A stretch of DNA of 28,403 bases from Candidatus Aminicenantes bacterium UBA2199 (GCA_002327965.1 DCVB01000005.1:1-28403), one strand, 5' to 3'; positions 14,937 through 23,368 are shown, numbered from the stretch's first letter. Numbers and translations: made by a program. The notes: generated by a model from the sequence alone, not told the origin.

Positions 14937-17213
14937 ATGAAAAGGGCTTTCGACCGCTATATCCTGAAGGAGATCGCCTCGCCGTTCGCCATCGGGCTGT
15001 CGATATACACGTTCACCCTGCTCATCAACCAGATCCTCATCCTCTCCAAGACGCTGATCGCCAAGGGGGCGACGGCCGGCACCATTTTCAAGATGTTCCT
15101 CTACCTGCTGCCCGACTTTCTCTCCTTCACCATCCCCATGGCCACGCTGATGGGGGTGCTGGCCGGCATGAGCCGCCTGAGCTCCGACTCAGAGATCATC
15201 GCCCTGCGCACCATGGGCGTGCGCAACCGCCAATTGCTCCGCCCGGTGCTTTGGTTTTCCCTGGGCACCTGGCTCGTTTCGTCCTGGCTGATCATGTTCG
15301 TGGCTCCCGAGGCCAACTACCGCTTCAACAAGCTCTATACGGGAGTGGCGCTGGCGCAGACGATCTCGGGGATCAAGCCCGGGGTGTTCTACCAGGGGCT
15401 GCCGTTCTACAGCCTCTATTTCCCCGACCAGCAGCGCAATGGCGACTGGCGCAACGTCTTCCTCTACTCCATGAAGATGCCGGAAGAGGACACCCTGGTG
15501 CTGGCCCGCACGGGTCGCTTCCTGTACAAGCAGGGGCAGAAGGACAATCATCTGGTCCTCAACGACGGCGTGGTGCATTCCTACAAAAAGAACGACCCGG
15601 GGAAATACTCGCTGACCTTTTTCGAGCGCAAGACCGAGACGGTCAGCAACTCGGTCACCTTCCGCCAGTCGCGGCGCAGCATGCAGCTGGTCTTTCCCGA
15701 GCTGGTGCGGCGCATGCGCGCTCAGCCCGGCGACGTGCTGCTGAGCCAGGAGTTCCACAAGAAGTTCGCCCTGCCCTTCGCCTGCCTGGCCCTGGGTTTC
15801 CTGGGCATGTCGCTGGGCATTTCCACCCGCAAGGGGGGCAAGACCAGCGGCTTCGTCATTTCGCTGGGCATCATTTTCATCTACTACGTGCTGATGACCG
15901 CCGGCCGCAACCTGATCGTCAAGCGCATCGTCTCGCCGTTCTGGGGCTCGTGGGCGCCGACGCTGTTCCTGGTCGCCCTGGGCATCTGGCTATACCGCTT
16001 TTCCTCCCTGGAGAAGGCGATCCACTGGGACCGGCTGTTTTCCTTCCACCCGCCGTGGCTCCAGTCGCCGCGTCCCCGTGACAGGAAGGATGCGGCCGTT
16101 GCCGCCCGGGCACGCCGCTCCCGCTTGAACCCGGTCAAGATTCTTGACCGCTACGTGCTGCGGCGCATGCTACTGATCTTCTCCCTGGTGTTCTCCTCCC
16201 TGCTGCTGGTCTTCTACCTCGTCAACATATTGGAACAGATCGACAACCTCATCGAGAACGGGGTGCCGTTCATCTATGTCCTGAAGTACAACGTCTATGT
16301 CACCCCGGAGATCGCCACCATCATCCTGCCCATCGCCATCCTGACCGCCGTGCTGCTCACCTTCTCCCTGATGAGCAAGAACAACGAGGTGGTCGCCGTC
16401 CAGGTCAGCGGCATCAGCCTGCCACGCCTGGCCCTGCCGGCATTGTTCCTGGGCCTGTTCCTCTCGCTGGCCGTTTTTTTCATCCAGGAGAACGTCCTGC
16501 CCGAGGCCAACCGCCGTTCGGCGAGCGTGTTGGACGTGATCTATAACCGCAAGTCGGCCGTTGACGTGGAATTCGCCCGCAACTGGGTGCTGGGCCGGGA
16601 CAACCGCGTTTATTTCTACGATTTCTACGAAAAGCACCGGAAGCGCTTCGTCCACTTCAACATCATCGACCTGGACGGGGAATTCCGCCTGCACCGGCGC
16701 CTGACCGCCCTCAGCGCCACCTGGCAGGGAGAACGGTCGCTGCTGCTGCGCGACGGCTTCAGCCGGGAGTTCCGCGACCAGCTGCCGGGAGCGATCCGCC
16801 CGTTCAAAAAAATGCGGCTGGATATCGCCGAGAACCGGAAGTTCTTCACGGAAAAGGTGCGCTTCACCGGAGCCATGAACAGCAGCGAGCTGCGGGACTA
16901 CATCCGCTACCTGGAGGAAAAACGCAGCGATCCGCTGCGCTACCGCGCCCAGCTCTACAACAACTACGCCTTTCCCTTCTCCTCGCTGGTCATGGTCTTC
17001 ATCGCCATCCCCTTCTCCTTCCTGATGGGCAACCGCGGCGCCCTGTTCGGTATCGGCATCGCCGTCGGCGTCTCCATGATCTACTGGGGCGCCCTGGGCA
17101 TCTTCAGCGCCCTAGGGACGACCGGAGTGCTGTCGCCGCTGCCGGCCGCCTTCGCGCCGCTGGTCCTCTTCACGCTGGCCTCGGTCTACCTCTTTTTCAG
17201 GATCAAGACCTGA
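14937..17213 (+). CDS. Fused LptF-LptG lipopolysaccharide export permease
   Basis: 758 residues, about twice the usual 350-400 of one YjgP/YjgQ permease. First half starts FDRYILKEIASPFAIGLSIYTFTLLIN with helices, the motif FTIPMATLMGVLAGMSRLSSDSEIIALRTMG and three late helices (about 1-355). A basic, Pro-rich linker (about 360-398: HPPWLQSPRPRDRKD) leads to the second half, which restarts ILDRYVLRRMLLIFSLVFSSLL with IILPIAILTAVLLTFSLMSKNNEVVAVQVSG and ends in its own three helices. LptF and LptG form a heterodimer that with LptB2 extracts LPS from the inner membrane; here both halves are one chain. No stop or frameshift lies between them. lptB, lptC and lptA are not in the window. Confidence 0.9.
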   Translation: MKRAFDRYILKEIASPFAIGLSIYTFTLLINQILILSKTLIAKGATAGTIFKMFLYLLPDFLSFTIPMATLMGVLAGMSRLSSDSEIIALRTMGVRNRQLLRPVLWFSLGTWLVSSWLIMFVAPEANYRFNKLYTGVALAQTISGIKPGVFYQGLPFYSLYFPDQQRNGDWRNVFLYSMKMPEEDTLVLARTGRFLYKQGQKDNHLVLNDGVVHSYKKNDPGKYSLTFFERKTETVSNSVTFRQSRRSMQLVFPELVRRMRAQPGDVLLSQEFHKKFALPFACLALGFLGMSLGISTRKGGKTSGFVISLGIIFIYYVLMTAGRNLIVKRIVSPFWGSWAPTLFLVALGIWLYRFSSLEKAIHWDRLFSFHPPWLQSPRPRDRKDAAVAARARRSRLNPVKILDRYVLRRMLLIFSLVFSSLLLVFYLVNILEQIDNLIENGVPFIYVLKYNVYVTPEIATIILPIAILTAVLLTFSLMSKNNEVVAVQVSGISLPRLALPALFLGLFLSLAVFFIQENVLPEANRRSASVLDVIYNRKSAVDVEFARNWVLGRDNRVYFYDFYEKHRKRFVHFNIIDLDGEFRLHRRLTALSATWQGERSLLLRDGFSREFRDQLPGAIRPFKKMRLDIAENRKFFTEKVRFTGAMNSSELRDYIRYLEEKRSDPLRYRAQLYNNYAFPFSSLVMVFIAIPFSFLMGNRGALFGIGIAVGVSMIYWGALGIFSALGTTGVLSPLPAAFAPLVLFTLASVYLFFRIKT

Positions 17214-17238
17214 GCGCCTGTTTCCGCGGCGGAACGCC

Positions 17239-17275
17239 CCCCGGAGTTTCCAAGCGCCGGGGATTGTGATAGAAT
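17239..17275 (+). promoter_or_regulatory. Promoter of korDABC with overlapping inverted repeat
   Basis: TTTCCA (17247-17252), 17-base spacer, extended -10 TGA-TAGAAT (17267-17275). A perfect dyad CCCCGG (17239-17244)/CCGGGG (17257-17262) with a 12-base centre surrounds the -35 box, a suitable place for an operator. It has no T-tract, so a terminator role for lptFG is less likely. Confidence 0.5.
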
Positions 17276-17319
17276 TCAATATCGGAATGCCCGGATCCCC
17301 CTATTACTCGAGGTGAAGC

Positions 17320-17622
17320 ATGGAGAAGGAAGAAGCCAAGGCCAACCAGGACGCCCTGGAGCGGCGCGCCAAGCGCAAGCCGTCGCCGAAGCTGAACAAG
17401 CTGACTCTGGTCCCCCTATACTGCAAAGGCTGCGGCCTGTGCGTCCACATATGCCCCACCGGCACCCTGCAACTTTACGATGACCCCAAGAACAAGTACG
17501 GCACGTCGGTGAAGATCGACGCCCCCGACTACTGCATCGGCTGCCGCCTGTGCGAGCTGCAGTGCCCCGATTTCGCCATTTTCGTCAATTACGAGGACGG
17601 GAAGAAGGAAGGTGTGAAATGA
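17320..17622 (+). CDS. korD: 2-oxoacid:ferredoxin oxidoreductase, delta (ferredoxin-like) subunit
   Basis: 100 residues. A charged N-terminal extension of about 30 residues is followed by two cluster motifs, CKGCGLCVHICP and CIGCRLCELQCPDFAI, so it carries two [4Fe-4S] centres passing electrons from the TPP site of KorB to external ferredoxin. GAGGTG precedes ATG 17320. The stop overlaps the korA start (ATGA). Delta-alpha-beta-gamma is the order known for 2-oxoglutarate:ferredoxin oxidoreductases, but branched-chain oxoacid enzymes look alike. Confidence 0.9.
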   Translation: MEKEEAKANQDALERRAKRKPSPKLNKLTLVPLYCKGCGLCVHICPTGTLQLYDDPKNKYGTSVKIDAPDYCIGCRLCELQCPDFAIFVNYEDGKKEGVK

Positions 17623-18746
17623 GCGCGCGCAAGGTCCTGCAGGGCAACGTCATCATCGCCAAGGCGGCGCTGGCCGCCGGCTGCGACTTCTTCGCCGGCT
17701 ACCCCATCACCCCTTCCTCGGAGATCGCCCAGTACATGTCGAAGGAGATGCCCAAGCTGGAGCGCACCTTCATCCAGATGGAGGACGAGATCGCCTCGCT
17801 GGGGGCCTGCATCGGCGCTTCGCTCGCCGGCCGCAAGACGATGACCGCCACCAGCGGCCCCGGCTTCTCCCTGATGCAGGAGCACATCGGCATGGCGGTC
17901 ATGGCCGAGGTGCCGGTGGTCATCGTCAACGTCATGCGCGGCGGACCCTCGACCGGCATGCCCACCAAGCCGGCGCAAGCCGACATGATGCAGGCGCGCT
18001 GGGGCACCCACGGCGACCACCCGATCATCGCCCTCTACCCGGCCTTCGCCGAGGAGATGTTCAGCGAGACGGTGCGCGCCTTCAACCTGGCCGAAAAATA
18101 CTGGAACCCGGTGATCCTGCTCTCCGACGAGGTGCTGGGCAAGGCGCACATGGACGTGGAGATACCCGAACCCGGGAGCTATGAGGTTTTCTGGGAGAAG
18201 CCCCGCCAGATCATCGACTTGAACATCTACGACCGCAATATCGGCGAGAACCCGCCGCGGGTCGACTTCTTCCACGGCTACCCGATCCATATCGACGGCC
18301 TGGAGCACGACGCGCACGGCTGGCCGTCGTTCGACGCCAAGACCGTGGACAAGATGCAGAAGCTGCGCATGGAGAAGATCTACCAGCACCTGGACGACAT
18401 CATCCGCTACAAGGAGTACTTCCTGGACGACGCCGAGGTGCTGGTCTTCAGCTTCGGCATCTCGGCGCGCTCGGCGCTGCCCGCGGTCAAGGCGGCCCGC
18501 GAGCAGGGCATCAAGGCCGGGTTGTTCCAGGCGCTGACCGTATGGCCCTTCCCGCGCGCCGCCCTGCAGGAGCGCTTCAAGAAGACCAAGAAGGTGCTGA
18601 CCGTGGAGATGAACATGGGCCAGATGAAATACGAGGTGGAGCGCATCGCCCCGCCCGGGGTGGAGAAGCAGACGCTGCTGCGCGCCAACGGCATGTCCTT
18701 CTCCCCCGACGAAGTGCTGAACGCCATCAAGGAGATGGTCAGATGA
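17619..18746 (+). CDS. korA: 2-oxoacid:ferredoxin oxidoreductase, alpha subunit
   Basis: 375 residues, the usual size of a stand-alone alpha subunit (the gamma domain is separate, as here). GNVIIAKAALAAGCDFFAGYPITPSSEI opens the pyrimidine-binding domain; TATSGPGFSLMQEHIGMAVMAEVPVVIVNV is the conserved core; the second domain begins near residue 270 (DDAEVLVFSFG). The complex converts 2-oxoglutarate (most likely) plus CoA to succinyl-CoA, CO2 and reduced ferredoxin, or runs in reverse in a reductive TCA direction. Start chosen at the ATGA overlap with korD; GAAGG precedes it. Confidence 0.92.
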   Translation: MSARKVLQGNVIIAKAALAAGCDFFAGYPITPSSEIAQYMSKEMPKLERTFIQMEDEIASLGACIGASLAGRKTMTATSGPGFSLMQEHIGMAVMAEVPVVIVNVMRGGPSTGMPTKPAQADMMQARWGTHGDHPIIALYPAFAEEMFSETVRAFNLAEKYWNPVILLSDEVLGKAHMDVEIPEPGSYEVFWEKPRQIIDLNIYDRNIGENPPRVDFFHGYPIHIDGLEHDAHGWPSFDAKTVDKMQKLRMEKIYQHLDDIIRYKEYFLDDAEVLVFSFGISARSALPAVKAAREQGIKAGLFQALTVWPFPRAALQERFKKTKKVLTVEMNMGQMKYEVERIAPPGVEKQTLLRANGMSFSPDEVLNAIKEMVR

Positions 18747-19579
18747 GAGACTACGAGAAATACATCCGCTACCGGACCTTCCCCACGCCCTGGTGCCCCG
18801 GCTGCGGCGACGGCGTCATCCTCAAATCGATCGCCATGGCGTTTGCCGAGCTGAATCTCGATCCCGACGACATCGTGGTGGTGGCCGGCATCGGCTGCTC
18901 CGGCCGCATGCCCACCTATTTCAATACCAACACCCTGCATACCACCCACGGCCGCGCCCTGACGTTTGCCACCGGCATCAAGCTGGCCAAGCCGGAAAAG
19001 CTGGTGGTGGTCATCTCCGGCGACGGCGATGCCACCGCCATCGGCGGCAACCACCTGATCCACGCCGCCCGGCGCAATATCGGCATCAAGATGATCCTGA
19101 TCAACAACGGCATCTATGGCATGACCGGCGGCCAGGTGTCGCCGCTCACGCCGCCCACGTTCTTCACCGAGACCACCCCCTACGGCAACATCGAGCCGCA
19201 TTTCCGGATCCGGTTGCTGCTGACCGCGGCCGAGGCATCCTTTGTCGCCCGCGAGACCGTGAACCGGCTGACGCAACTGAAGCAGGTGATCAAGAAGTCG
19301 TTCCAGCACAAGGGCTTTTCCGTGGTGGAGGTGATGAGCAACTGCCATGTCAACCTCGGGCGGCGCAACAAGATGAAGAGCCCGCTGGTCATGACCGAGT
19401 ATATCAAGGACATCACCATGAGCATGGCCGATTTCGAAAAACTCACCCCCGAGGAGCAGGAAAGCAAATACCCGCTGGGAATTTTCGTGGAAAACACCAA
19501 TCGGCTTGAATACACCGACCTCTACTACAACCACATCGTTCCCGTCGCCCAGGGGTCGGGCGCCAGGGGGGACAAATGA
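18743..19579 (+). CDS. korB: 2-oxoacid:ferredoxin oxidoreductase, beta (TPP) subunit
   Basis: 278 residues. TPWCPGCGDGVI and GIGCSGRMPTYF hold the conserved cysteines that bind the cluster near the thiamine pyrophosphate; the TPP/Mg motif is GDGDATAIGGNHLIHAARRNIGIKMILINNGIYGMTGGQ. The CoA-side segment after it is TTPYGNIEPHFRIRLLLTAAEASFVAR. All key residues for a functional TPP subunit are visible. ATGA overlaps at both ends (korA before, korC after) imply coupled synthesis of equimolar subunits. Confidence 0.93.
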   Translation: MRDYEKYIRYRTFPTPWCPGCGDGVILKSIAMAFAELNLDPDDIVVVAGIGCSGRMPTYFNTNTLHTTHGRALTFATGIKLAKPEKLVVVISGDGDATAIGGNHLIHAARRNIGIKMILINNGIYGMTGGQVSPLTPPTFFTETTPYGNIEPHFRIRLLLTAAEASFVARETVNRLTQLKQVIKKSFQHKGFSVVEVMSNCHVNLGRRNKMKSPLVMTEYIKDITMSMADFEKLTPEEQESKYPLGIFVENTNRLEYTDLYYNHIVPVAQGSGARGDK

Positions 19580-20112
19580 AGAAATTCGAGATACGCTACG
19601 GCGCGGTCGGCGGCCAGGGCATCATCACCGCCGGCGCCCTGCTGGTGGACATCGCCGTGGAGCTTGAGAACAAGTTCGCCAGCGAAAGCCCCACTTACAC
19701 CGCCGCCGTGCGCGGCGGCCCGACCAAGGTCGACGCCATCATCTCCGACGAGCCGATCGAATTTCCCCATGCCACGGCCATCGACTTTTTCCTGTGCACC
19801 GACCAGCGCCCCTACGACATCTACAAGGAGCGCCTGAAGGACAACGCCATCGTCGTCGTCGATTCGCACCTGGTGCGCGAGCTGGGCGACACCCGGAACT
19901 GGACGGTCTACCCGGTGCCGATCATCAACGAGACCAAGGTGGGGGCGGGCAACGTGGTGCTGACCTCGGTGGTCAGCCTGGCCGTCACCCAGAAGCTGAC
20001 CCAGGTGATCAGCTACGACCACATGGTGGAGCACATCAGGCACTGGGCCCCCAAGGGCACGGTGGAGATGAACCTGAAAGCCATCGAGGTCGGGATGAAC
20101 CTGATCAAATAG
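19576..20112 (+). CDS. korC: 2-oxoacid:ferredoxin oxidoreductase, gamma subunit
   Basis: 178 residues, a single gamma domain: FEIRYGAVGGQGIITAGALLVDIA, then SESPTYTAAVRGGPTKVDAIIS and the C-terminal NVVLTSVVSLAVTQKLT. The domain binds CoA in related enzymes. It overlaps korB by ATGA and ends one base before tyrS, completing a delta-alpha-beta-gamma set. Confidence 0.92.
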   Translation: MKKFEIRYGAVGGQGIITAGALLVDIAVELENKFASESPTYTAAVRGGPTKVDAIISDEPIEFPHATAIDFFLCTDQRPYDIYKERLKDNAIVVVDSHLVRELGDTRNWTVYPVPIINETKVGAGNVVLTSVVSLAVTQKLTQVISYDHMVEHIRHWAPKGTVEMNLKAIEVGMNLIK

Positions 20113-20113
20113 G

Positions 20114-21328
20114 ATGGCTTTCCCCGTTGTCGGCGAACAACTCGACCTGCTGCGCAAGGGCGCGCTGGAGATCATCAGCGAGGAGGACCTCGAGCGCAAG
20201 CTCGCCCGTTCGCTGAAGACGGGCAAACCCCTGCTGGTCAAGGCGGGTTTCGACCCCACGGCGCCGGACATCCACCTGGGGCACACGGTCCTCATCCGCA
20301 AGATGAAGCACTTCCAGGAGCTGGGGCACACCGTCGTTTTCCTCATCGGCGACTTCACCGGCCTGATCGGCGATCCCAGCGGCCGCAACAAGACGCGGCC
20401 GCCGCTTTCGCCCCAGGAGATCACGGCCAACGCCGAGACCTACAAGGAGCAGATCTTCAAGCTGCTCGACCCGCAAAAAACGGTGATCGATTTCAACTCG
20501 CGCTGGCTCGGCGTCCTGACGCCGGCGGAGATCATCCGGCTGACCGCCGCTTACACGGTGGCGCAGATCCTGGAGCGCGACGACTTCTCCAAGCGCTACA
20601 AGAACGGCGAGCCGATATCGGTCCACGAGCTGCTCTACCCGCTGATGCAGGGCTACGACTCGGTGGCCCTGCAGGCCGACGTCGAGCTGGGCGGCAGCGA
20701 CCAGAAGTTCAACCTGCTGGTCGGCCGCGAGCTGCAGCGCAGCTACGGCCAGGAGCCGCAGGTGATCCTGACCATGCCGCTGCTCGAGGGACTGGACGGC
20801 GTGCAGAAGATGAGCAAGAGCCTGGGCAACTACGTCGGCATCCACGAGGCCCCGGCGGATATGTTCGGCAAGATCATGTCCATCAGCGACGAGCTGATGT
20901 TCCGCTACTACGAGCTGCTGACCGATGTTCCCGGGAAGAAACTCATCTTGATGAAACAAAGCGTCACGGATGGCAAACTGAATCCGATGGAGGCCAAGAT
21001 CGAATTGGCCAAGTCGATCATTGCCGATTTCCATACCCAGGCCGCTGCCGATGCGGCCGAGGCCGGGTTCATCAAGGTCTTCCGCAACAAGGAGGCCCCC
21101 GCCGACGCCAAGGTGCTGGCGCTCGCCGCCGACGAGCCCCTGGTCGACTTCCTGGTGCGTCACAACGTCCTCGCCTCGCGCGGCGAGGTGAAGCGCGTCC
21201 ACGCCCAGGGCGGCATCTACCTGGACAGCGAGCGCCCCGCGGAGATCACCGTCATGCTGCTGAAAGGCCGCTCTTATTCATTGAAGGTCGGCAAGAGAAA
21301 ATTCTACCGGATCGAATCCCGCCCCTGA
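20114..21328 (+). CDS. tyrS: Tyrosyl-tRNA synthetase (TyrZ/TyrS2 type)
   Basis: 404 residues, class Ic synthetase charging tRNA-Tyr. KAGFDPTAPDIHLGH carries the HIGH-type signature (His54-His57), LIGDFTGLIGDPSGR is the Tyr-AMP site, KMSKS is at residues 232-236, and an S4 RNA-binding domain fills about 340-404 (RGEVKRVHAQGGIYLD). Sequence style is the TyrZ branch rather than E. coli-type TyrS. It starts one base after korC with almost no Shine-Dalgarno, so it is probably translated by coupling from the kor operon, an unusual link; no T-box leader is present. It ends 21 bases from the convergent HEAT-repeat gene, and no clear terminator lies between. Confidence 0.96.
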   Translation: MAFPVVGEQLDLLRKGALEIISEEDLERKLARSLKTGKPLLVKAGFDPTAPDIHLGHTVLIRKMKHFQELGHTVVFLIGDFTGLIGDPSGRNKTRPPLSPQEITANAETYKEQIFKLLDPQKTVIDFNSRWLGVLTPAEIIRLTAAYTVAQILERDDFSKRYKNGEPISVHELLYPLMQGYDSVALQADVELGGSDQKFNLLVGRELQRSYGQEPQVILTMPLLEGLDGVQKMSKSLGNYVGIHEAPADMFGKIMSISDELMFRYYELLTDVPGKKLILMKQSVTDGKLNPMEAKIELAKSIIADFHTQAAADAAEAGFIKVFRNKEAPADAKVLALAADEPLVDFLVRHNVLASRGEVKRVHAQGGIYLDSERPAEITVMLLKGRSYSLKVGKRKFYRIESRP

Positions 21329-21349
21329 GATCGCAGCAACGGGGATCCG

Positions 21350-22078
21350 CTAGATCGTCGAAACGATGCGCCGCGCTTCCTTACTGACCCGCACGTGGGG
21401 GTCCCTCGTCAGCTTGAACAGCAGGTCCTTCACCTGCTCGCGTTCGAGCTTGGAGAGGGCGATCAGCAGCTGCAGCCGCACCTCGACGTTGGAGTCGGCC
21501 AGCAGCTCCTCGGCCTTGCCCAGCAGCAGGCGGCTGCGGCGGTTGCCCAGGACCTCGACGATGGCCGCCCGCGTGAACCAGATGGAGTGGCCGAGCTGGG
21601 CGAGCAGCTTGCCCTCGTCCAGTTGCGGGCGCCCGGAAAGTTCCTTGACCACCAGCTCGCGGACGCGGATGTTGTCCTCGGCCAGGAACGACAGCAGCAG
21701 GTCCTCGCCGGCCTGGCCCGTCTCGCTGACGATCAGCTTCACCGTCTGCAGCTTCTTCTCGTTGTTCTGGCGCTTGACCATCTCGCGCATTGGCACGAAG
21801 CCCAGGTCGCAGCTCCGGTCGCTCAATGCTTTCTTGCAGGCCATGATCACCGAGCTGTCGGGGTTCTCCAGGAAGCGCTTGTAGAAGACGCGGTCGCGGA
21901 ATCTCAATTCGCGCAGGATCTTGAGGGCGCTGGCCAGGCACTTGGAGGAGCATTGGCCGCAGAGGGCGAACTCCTTGAGGAACTCGATGCGCTTCTCGCG
22001 CTCCAGGGATGCGAACTCTTCGCCCTTGAGATACTTCAGCTGGGCGGTGGGGGAGAGCTTCAGGAGTTCTTCGATCAT
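21350..22078 (-). CDS. HEAT-repeat protein of unknown function
   Basis: 242 residues of short helical pairs, including LLLSFLAEDNIRVRELVVKELSG, LGHSIWFTRAAIVEVLGNRRS, LLADSNVEVRLQLLIALSKLE and LTRDPHVRVSKEARRIVS at about 30-residue spacing, typical of HEAT/PBS-lyase repeats used for protein contacts. Near residue 39 there is a compact cysteine motif CGQCSSKC, unusual for plain HEAT proteins; it might hold a metal or a disulfide. No signal peptide. It follows ribBA by 7 bases, and its AGGAG ribosome site overlaps the ribBA stop, so the two are cotranscribed, but a link to riboflavin synthesis is not evident. Confidence 0.8.
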   Translation of the reverse strand: MIEELLKLSPTAQLKYLKGEEFASLEREKRIEFLKEFALCGQCSSKCLASALKILRELRFRDRVFYKRFLENPDSSVIMACKKALSDRSCDLGFVPMREMVKRQNNEKKLQTVKLIVSETGQAGEDLLLSFLAEDNIRVRELVVKELSGRPQLDEGKLLAQLGHSIWFTRAAIVEVLGNRRSRLLLGKAEELLADSNVEVRLQLLIALSKLEREQVKDLLFKLTRDPHVRVSKEARRIVSTI

Positions 22079-22085
22079 GGCGCTC

Positions 22086-23288
22086 CTAGAGGTTTTCGAG
22101 GAGATGGCCCATCTTCTCCTTCTTGGTCCGCATGTAGCCCAGGTTGTCCTTGCCCGGCTCGATCTCCAGCGGCACGCGCTCGACGATCTCCAGGCCGTAC
22201 CCGGCCAGGGCGATATACTTGGCCGGGTTGTTGGTGATCAGCCGCAGCTTCTTCAGCCCCAGGTGGCGCAGGATCTGCGCCCCGATGCCGTAGTCGCGCT
22301 GGTCGGCCTTGAAGCCCAGCTGGACGTTGGCCTGGATGGTGTCCAGCCCCTCCTCCTGCAGCTTGTAGGCCTTGATCTTGCTGGTCAGGCCGATGCCGCG
22401 CCCCTCCTGGTTCAGCAGGTAAAGAAGCACTCCGCGCCGCTCACGGCTGATCAGCTTCATGGCCGTCTGCAGCTGCGGGCCGCAGTCGCAGCGCAGCGAG
22501 CCGAAGGTGTCGCCGGTCAGGCACTGCGAATGGACGCGGGCCAGGACCGGTTCGTCGCCGCCCAGGTCGCCCCGGGTCAGGGCGATGTGGGTCTCCTGCT
22601 GGATGCGGTCGACGAAGGCCTTGATGGTAAAGTCGCCCCACTGGGTCGGCAGTTCGGCCTCCGAGACCAGTTCCACCAGCGAGTCGGTCTGCACCCGGTA
22701 CTTGATGATCTCCTCGATGGTGATGACCGGGATGCCGAAGCGCGCCGAGAACGTTTCCAGGTCGGGCATGCGCGCCATGGTGCCGTCTTCCTTCATGATC
22801 TCGCAGATGACGCCGGCGGGGTTGAGGCCGGCGATGCGCGCCAGGTCGACCGAGGCCTCGGTCTGGCCGGTGCGCACCAGCACGCCGCCGTCCCGGGCGC
22901 GCAGCGGGAAGATGTGCCCCGGCCGCGACAGGTCCTCGGGGCGGGTTTTCGCGTCGATGAGGCAGCGGATGGTCTCGGCGCGGTCGAAGGCCGAGATGCC
23001 GGTGGTGGTGTTGCGGATGGCGTCGACCGACACGGTGAACGGCGTCTGGAAATGGGAGGTGTTGTCGTGGACCATCAGCGGCAGGTGGAGCTCGTCGCTG
23101 CGGCGCTCGGTCAGCGAGGCGCAGATCAGCCCCCGCGCCTCCCTGGCCATGAAGTTGATGCACTCCGGCGTGACCTTCTCGGCGGCGACCATCAGGTCGC
23201 CTTCGTTCTCGCGCTGCTCATCGTCGACGATGATGATCATCTTGCCCTGTTGAAGGGCCTTCACGGCTTCCGGAACGGTTATGGTCAT
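22086..23288 (-). CDS. ribBA: RibBA: DHBP synthase / GTP cyclohydrolase II
   Basis: 400 residues, fusing the two entry enzymes of riboflavin synthesis. RibB half (1-200): IIIVDDEQRENEGDL (metal/substrate acids), PGHIFPLRARDGGVLVRTGQTEASVDLARIAGLNPAGVICEIM. RibA half (201-400): HSQCLTGDTFGSLRCDCGPQL with the three zinc cysteines, and LLNQEGRGIGL. RibA looks fully active. In RibB the His of the usual GHTEA motif, a metal ligand in E. coli and Methanocaldococcus enzymes, is Gln here; I recall the same Gln in other bacterial RibBAs, so activity is uncertain rather than lost. The ATG overlaps the stop of a 27-codon leader frame. No FMN riboswitch is recognisable upstream. Confidence 0.95.
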   Translation of the reverse strand: MTITVPEAVKALQQGKMIIIVDDEQRENEGDLMVAAEKVTPECINFMAREARGLICASLTERRSDELHLPLMVHDNTSHFQTPFTVSVDAIRNTTTGISAFDRAETIRCLIDAKTRPEDLSRPGHIFPLRARDGGVLVRTGQTEASVDLARIAGLNPAGVICEIMKEDGTMARMPDLETFSARFGIPVITIEEIIKYRVQTDSLVELVSEAELPTQWGDFTIKAFVDRIQQETHIALTRGDLGGDEPVLARVHSQCLTGDTFGSLRCDCGPQLQTAMKLISRERRGVLLYLLNQEGRGIGLTSKIKAYKLQEEGLDTIQANVQLGFKADQRDYGIGAQILRHLGLKKLRLITNNPAKYIALAGYGLEIVERVPLEIEPGKDNLGYMRTKKEKMGHLLENL

Positions 23289-23368
23289 TGATCGGGTCCT
23301 GTTGGATGGAGATTTCCACTAAAAACAGCTTGGCCGGCTTCCCAGGCGATCCAGCTTTGATTTTTCAT
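23285..23368 (-). CDS. Possible 27-residue leader peptide of ribBA
   Basis: A minus-strand frame starting MKNQSWIAWEAGQAVF, whose TGA overlaps the ribBA ATG (ATGA). Its ATG lies 10 bases after a perfect TATAAT, so it would be the first start codon on a nearly leaderless mRNA. No homology is recognised. Either it is translated and couples ribosomes onto ribBA, or the 84-base leader is simply untranslated and the open frame is chance; a hairpin with a T-tract lies inside it. Confidence 0.35.
   Translation of the reverse strand: MKNQSWIAWEAGQAVFSGNLHPTGPDQ
23321..23356 (-). terminator. Hairpin plus T-tract in the ribBA leader (possible attenuator)
   Basis: On the minus strand arms AGCT..GG and CC..AGCT (23356-23327) enclose an inner CC-GG stem with a GAAG loop, interrupted by small bulges, followed by G and five T (23325-23321). 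About 10 paired bases. It lies between the ribBA promoter and ribBA itself, where a weak terminator could act as an attenuator. Confidence 0.3.

Noticed and set aside
17239..17262. Intrinsic terminator of lptFG
   Set aside because: The dyad has a 12-base loop and no following T-tract, and it overlaps the kor promoter.
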